Source: Robinsoniella sp. (GTDB lineage Bacteria > Bacillota > Clostridia > Lachnospirales > Lachnospiraceae). From it: 48,247 nt of DNA. The notes below the pieces were generated by a model, which had not been told where the DNA came from, searched no databases, and was given only the letters and a program-made list of their open reading frames with translations. This document shows positions 46,155 through 48,247 of this stretch, piece after piece (the stretch's first letter is position 1; the number at the start of each line of letters is the position of its first letter). The translations under genes and the position numbers were made by a program. The stretch is taken from the NCBI GenBank assembly GCA_022788205.1, contig JALEVQ010000001.1:1-48247 (forward strand). Direction: 5' to 3'.

Positions 46155-47243
46155 TTAAAAGTCGTTTCTCCTCTCCGACATTTCCCGATTGATCTCCATA
46201 ATCAGCAAAAGTGCCACCGGTCCCTCGATCACGCCAAGTGCTCCAAACACATAAAGCCCTACATAGACAGCGATCAAAACTACAATAGGATAAATGCCAA
46301 GCTTCTTCCCGACCAGTTTCGGCTCCAGAAATTCTCTCGTCATATTTGCCGCAAAAAAAATGAGCAGATATGCTGAAGAATGAAAAAACTTTTTTGAAAA
46401 AAGGCTGATAATCGCCCAAGGCATCAGGATAATCCCTGTCCCGATAAAAGGCAATGCGTCCAGAATCCCAATCACCGTGCCGATCAAAAGTGCATATGGA
46501 TTCTTTAAAATTGTCAGTCCGATCACACAGATGGTGATTACAATCGCCATGATTATCATCTGCGCCTTCACATAGGCGCCTGCCATCTCCCACATTCTGT
46601 GCTCAATACGAATTGCCCTGCGGTATAAGGGCTGATTCTCTATCTTCTTTTTGATCTGTGGATAATCTTTGATCAAAAGAATGGCCGAGATAAAGACCAG
46701 AAAGAATCCCCCTGCTCCCTTTGCAAGCTGCACCATATATCCGACGGAGTTTCCAACCACTGTCGGAATCACATCTGTCTGGATCTGCTCCTGAATTTTT
46801 CCGATGTTTGTGTATACAAAACTTTTTACATCTGAGACATGAAGCCCAAGCGAATGTTCCAACCCCTCACAGCAATCGTCCACAAAATATTGGAATCCCT
46901 GATAGTAAACCCCAAAATTTTTTACAAAAGCGCGCAGCTGTTCCATAAATTTGGTGACCAGAAAATAGACAATCAAAATCAGTAACCCTGAAAAAATGAC
47001 AAGTAAAAAAGAAAAAACCCATTCCTGTCTGATTTTCAAAACTCGGCTCCACTTCTCTGTGATCGGTCGTGTCATTTTTACTAAGATTGCTGCAATCAAA
47101 AAAGGAATCACCAGCGGCAGCAAATACTTCATTCCCGCATAGACTGCCACTGTAATCCCTATGATTCTCACGATTCTATTTTTATCCAACCCATTGTGCA
47201 ATTCCGGCATACGATCTATGATCCCCTTCCTAGTGTTTCTCAT
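46155..47243 (-). CDS. AI-2E family / YtvI-like sporulation membrane protein
   Basis: 362 residues with seven or eight hydrophobic segments in the AI-2E transporter order. An N-terminal pair (YLLPLVIPFLIAAILV, FSFLLVIFSGLLILIVYFL) is followed by a hydrophilic mid-domain (about 110-180) and then the C-terminal group with YVKAQMIIMAIVITICVIGL, LIGTVIGILDALPFIGTGI and EPKLVGKKLGIYPIVVLIAVYVG. The family includes YtvI, a protein needed in sporulation, and the length and motifs agree. Transport of AI-2 is unlikely to be its role here. The ATG at 47243 lacks a clear site. An ATG at 47210 has GGAAGGGG 12 nt upstream. Confidence 0.85.
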   Translation of the reverse strand: MRNTRKGIIDRMPELHNGLDKNRIVRIIGITVAVYAGMKYLLPLVIPFLIAAILVKMTRPITEKWSRVLKIRQEWVFSFLLVIFSGLLILIVYFLVTKFMEQLRAFVKNFGVYYQGFQYFVDDCCEGLEHSLGLHVSDVKSFVYTNIGKIQEQIQTDVIPTVVGNSVGYMVQLAKGAGGFFLVFISAILLIKDYPQIKKKIENQPLYRRAIRIEHRMWEMAGAYVKAQMIIMAIVITICVIGLTILKNPYALLIGTVIGILDALPFIGTGIILMPWAIISLFSKKFFHSSAYLLIFFAANMTREFLEPKLVGKKLGIYPIVVLIAVYVGLYVFGALGVIEGPVALLLIMEINREMSERRNDF

Positions 47244-47303
47244 AGTATGCGCATTTTTTCCGGGAACATACTGCTGCCTTGGCTCAAAGATCGGATCACG
47301 ATT

Positions 47304-47978
47304 TTATGCAAACCAAGAAAAACATTGCCCTGTCGGCTGACAGAAAAATTCCATTTTTTTCTTTGTCTTTGGATGAAAAAAAGTAAGTTTGACTGCACAC
47401 AGTCCGATCGCTTCTTTTCCAGCTGCTCTCTCACCTGCCGGAGCATATTTTCTGTCACCGTAAAGCGGATGTCCCGCATTCGCCATCTGCACGCGAATCT
47501 GGTGGTGACGCCCTGTCACCAGATCGATTTCCACCAGGCTGTATAGCTCCTGTTCTTTCAAAACACGGTACGACAGCTCCGCACGTTTGGTGCCCTCTGC
47601 ATCTTTCGTCATCACGAAAGACATATTTGTCTTTCCGTCTTTTCTGAGATAGTCCACGAGTGTTCCAGATTTTTGTTCCATCTTTCCGCAGACCACAGCC
47701 TGATATTTTTTGCAAAAGCCATTCTTTGAGAGCTGTCCGCTTAAATTTGCCGCAGCACTTCTTGTCTTTGCAAACACCATCACACCCTCAACCGGCTGAT
47801 CCAGCCGGTGAACAATTCCAAGATATGGTTCTCCTTTTCCCGGGTTTTTTTCATATAAATACGATTTCAACACACTGACGCAGTCCTTCTCGCCGATTCT
47901 CCTGCTTTGCACCGGAAATCCAGCTGATTTTTCACATACGAGAAGCTCTGCATCTTCATAGATCATCTCTACTCCCAT
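47304..47978 (-). CDS. RluA-family pseudouridine synthase
   Basis: 224 residues from the chosen ATG. LGIVHRLDQPVEGVMVFAKT contains the catalytic Asp (HRLD). KKYQAVVCGKM, ELSYRVLKEQ, LVEIDLVTGRHHQIRVQMANAGHPLYGDRKY and KLTFFHPKTKKKMEF are the later RluA-family blocks. No S4 domain is at the N-terminus, so this is the short form. The RNA target is unknown. It modifies rRNA or tRNA uridines. AAGGTG lies 5 nt before the ATG. The 263 nt beyond the start (47985-48247) are AT-rich, with an 18-bp palindrome at 48154-48171, and hold no gene I can support. Confidence 0.9.
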   Translation of the reverse strand: MGVEMIYEDAELLVCEKSAGFPVQSRRIGEKDCVSVLKSYLYEKNPGKGEPYLGIVHRLDQPVEGVMVFAKTRSAAANLSGQLSKNGFCKKYQAVVCGKMEQKSGTLVDYLRKDGKTNMSFVMTKDAEGTKRAELSYRVLKEQELYSLVEIDLVTGRHHQIRVQMANAGHPLYGDRKYAPAGERAAGKEAIGLCAVKLTFFHPKTKKKMEFFCQPTGQCFSWFA

Positions 47979-48247
47979 ACTCACACCTTAAAGCGATAGC
48001 CCGTTTGGACCACCCCGGAATCCCTCTTTTTACCACGTTTTTCCTTGGAAAAGCCCTTTATTTATGGGAAGAATTCCGCTTTTTTCCTTTTTTATTTTTT
48101 TAATCGAATCTTTAACCTTTTTTGTTTTGGTAGGTTCTTTGGTAGTTTTTGCAGTAGTTTTTAAAAACTACCAGAATTTTCATCAAATTTCAAGTTTTTC
48201 AGAAAGTGCTCCGCAAGCGTCTGTATTATTACTCTTTTTCAAGTACA

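Noticed and set aside
47990-48170. Lys/Thr-rich minus-strand stretch (KTTKEPTKTKKVKD-like) upstream of the pseudouridine synthase
   Set aside because: A stop lies just before it, it has no start codon with a ribosome site, and the composition follows from A-rich DNA.

Overview
This window looks like chromosomal DNA of a Gram-positive, anaerobic, spore-lineage Clostridium relative, most likely Lachnospiraceae. The grounds are gene content and synteny: a PPi-type phosphofructokinase, a short archaeal-type ProS behind a T-box, GdpP, DUF1858 and ferredoxin genes, a YtvI-like protein, CwlD and YwmB relatives, a class B-like sortase, AGGAGG ribosome binding sites and moderate-to-low GC. No rRNA, tRNA, CRISPR array or intact transposase gene was found.

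Layout. 1-360: remnant of an IS200/IS605 transposase beside one copy of a ~120-bp dispersed repeat. 360-5600: solitary branched-chain amino-acid-type binding lipoprotein, pfp, then proS with a downstream trans-editing deacylase and an upstream T-box. 5675-8330: TetR regulator with its operator, and a drug/lipid-type ABC exporter whose ATPase gene carries an in-frame TGA. 8330-8660: second repeat copy and hairpins. 8665-11823: DUF402 gene, then a sua5 - YwlE-like - rpiB - dCMP deaminase group resembling the Bacillus ywlC-ywlE-ywlF order. 12300-14470: unknown zinc-finger/winged-helix protein and a NagD-like phosphatase. 14625-17310: a cwlD amidase gene cut in two by a ~1.95-kb insertion carrying a secreted alpha/beta-hydrolase gene with its own promoter. 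17440-20240: YitT membrane protein and a membrane-anchored GH18 protein. 20240-21880: 1.6 kb almost without genes but with two divergent near-consensus promoters. 21880-24100: mecA, a DUF1858 protein, a 2[4Fe-4S] ferredoxin and a MerR-like protein. 24270-29420: the rpsF-ssb-rpsR and gdpP-rplI-dnaB blocks. 29500-38700: DUF951, sirtuin, sortase, asnS, a large extracytoplasmic protein of unknown function, a methyltransferase, a small basic-tailed protein and a YwmB relative. 38745-45954: a complete F1Fo ATP synthase operon (atpZ-I-B-E-F-H-A-G-D-C) whose c subunit has the Na+-type ligand set. 46155-47980: a YtvI/AI-2E family membrane protein and an RluA-type pseudouridine synthase.

Most of the window is housekeeping. 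The parts that deserve a second look are the broken or altered genes (split cwlD, stop-interrupted ABC ATPase, a YwlE-like phosphatase lacking both its nucleophile and its general acid), the Na+-type c-ring, the orphan leftward promoter in the 1.6-kb gap, and four small families of dispersed hairpins or repeats. I do not see a clear candidate for a wholly new multi-gene system. The insertion inside cwlD is the nearest thing to one.
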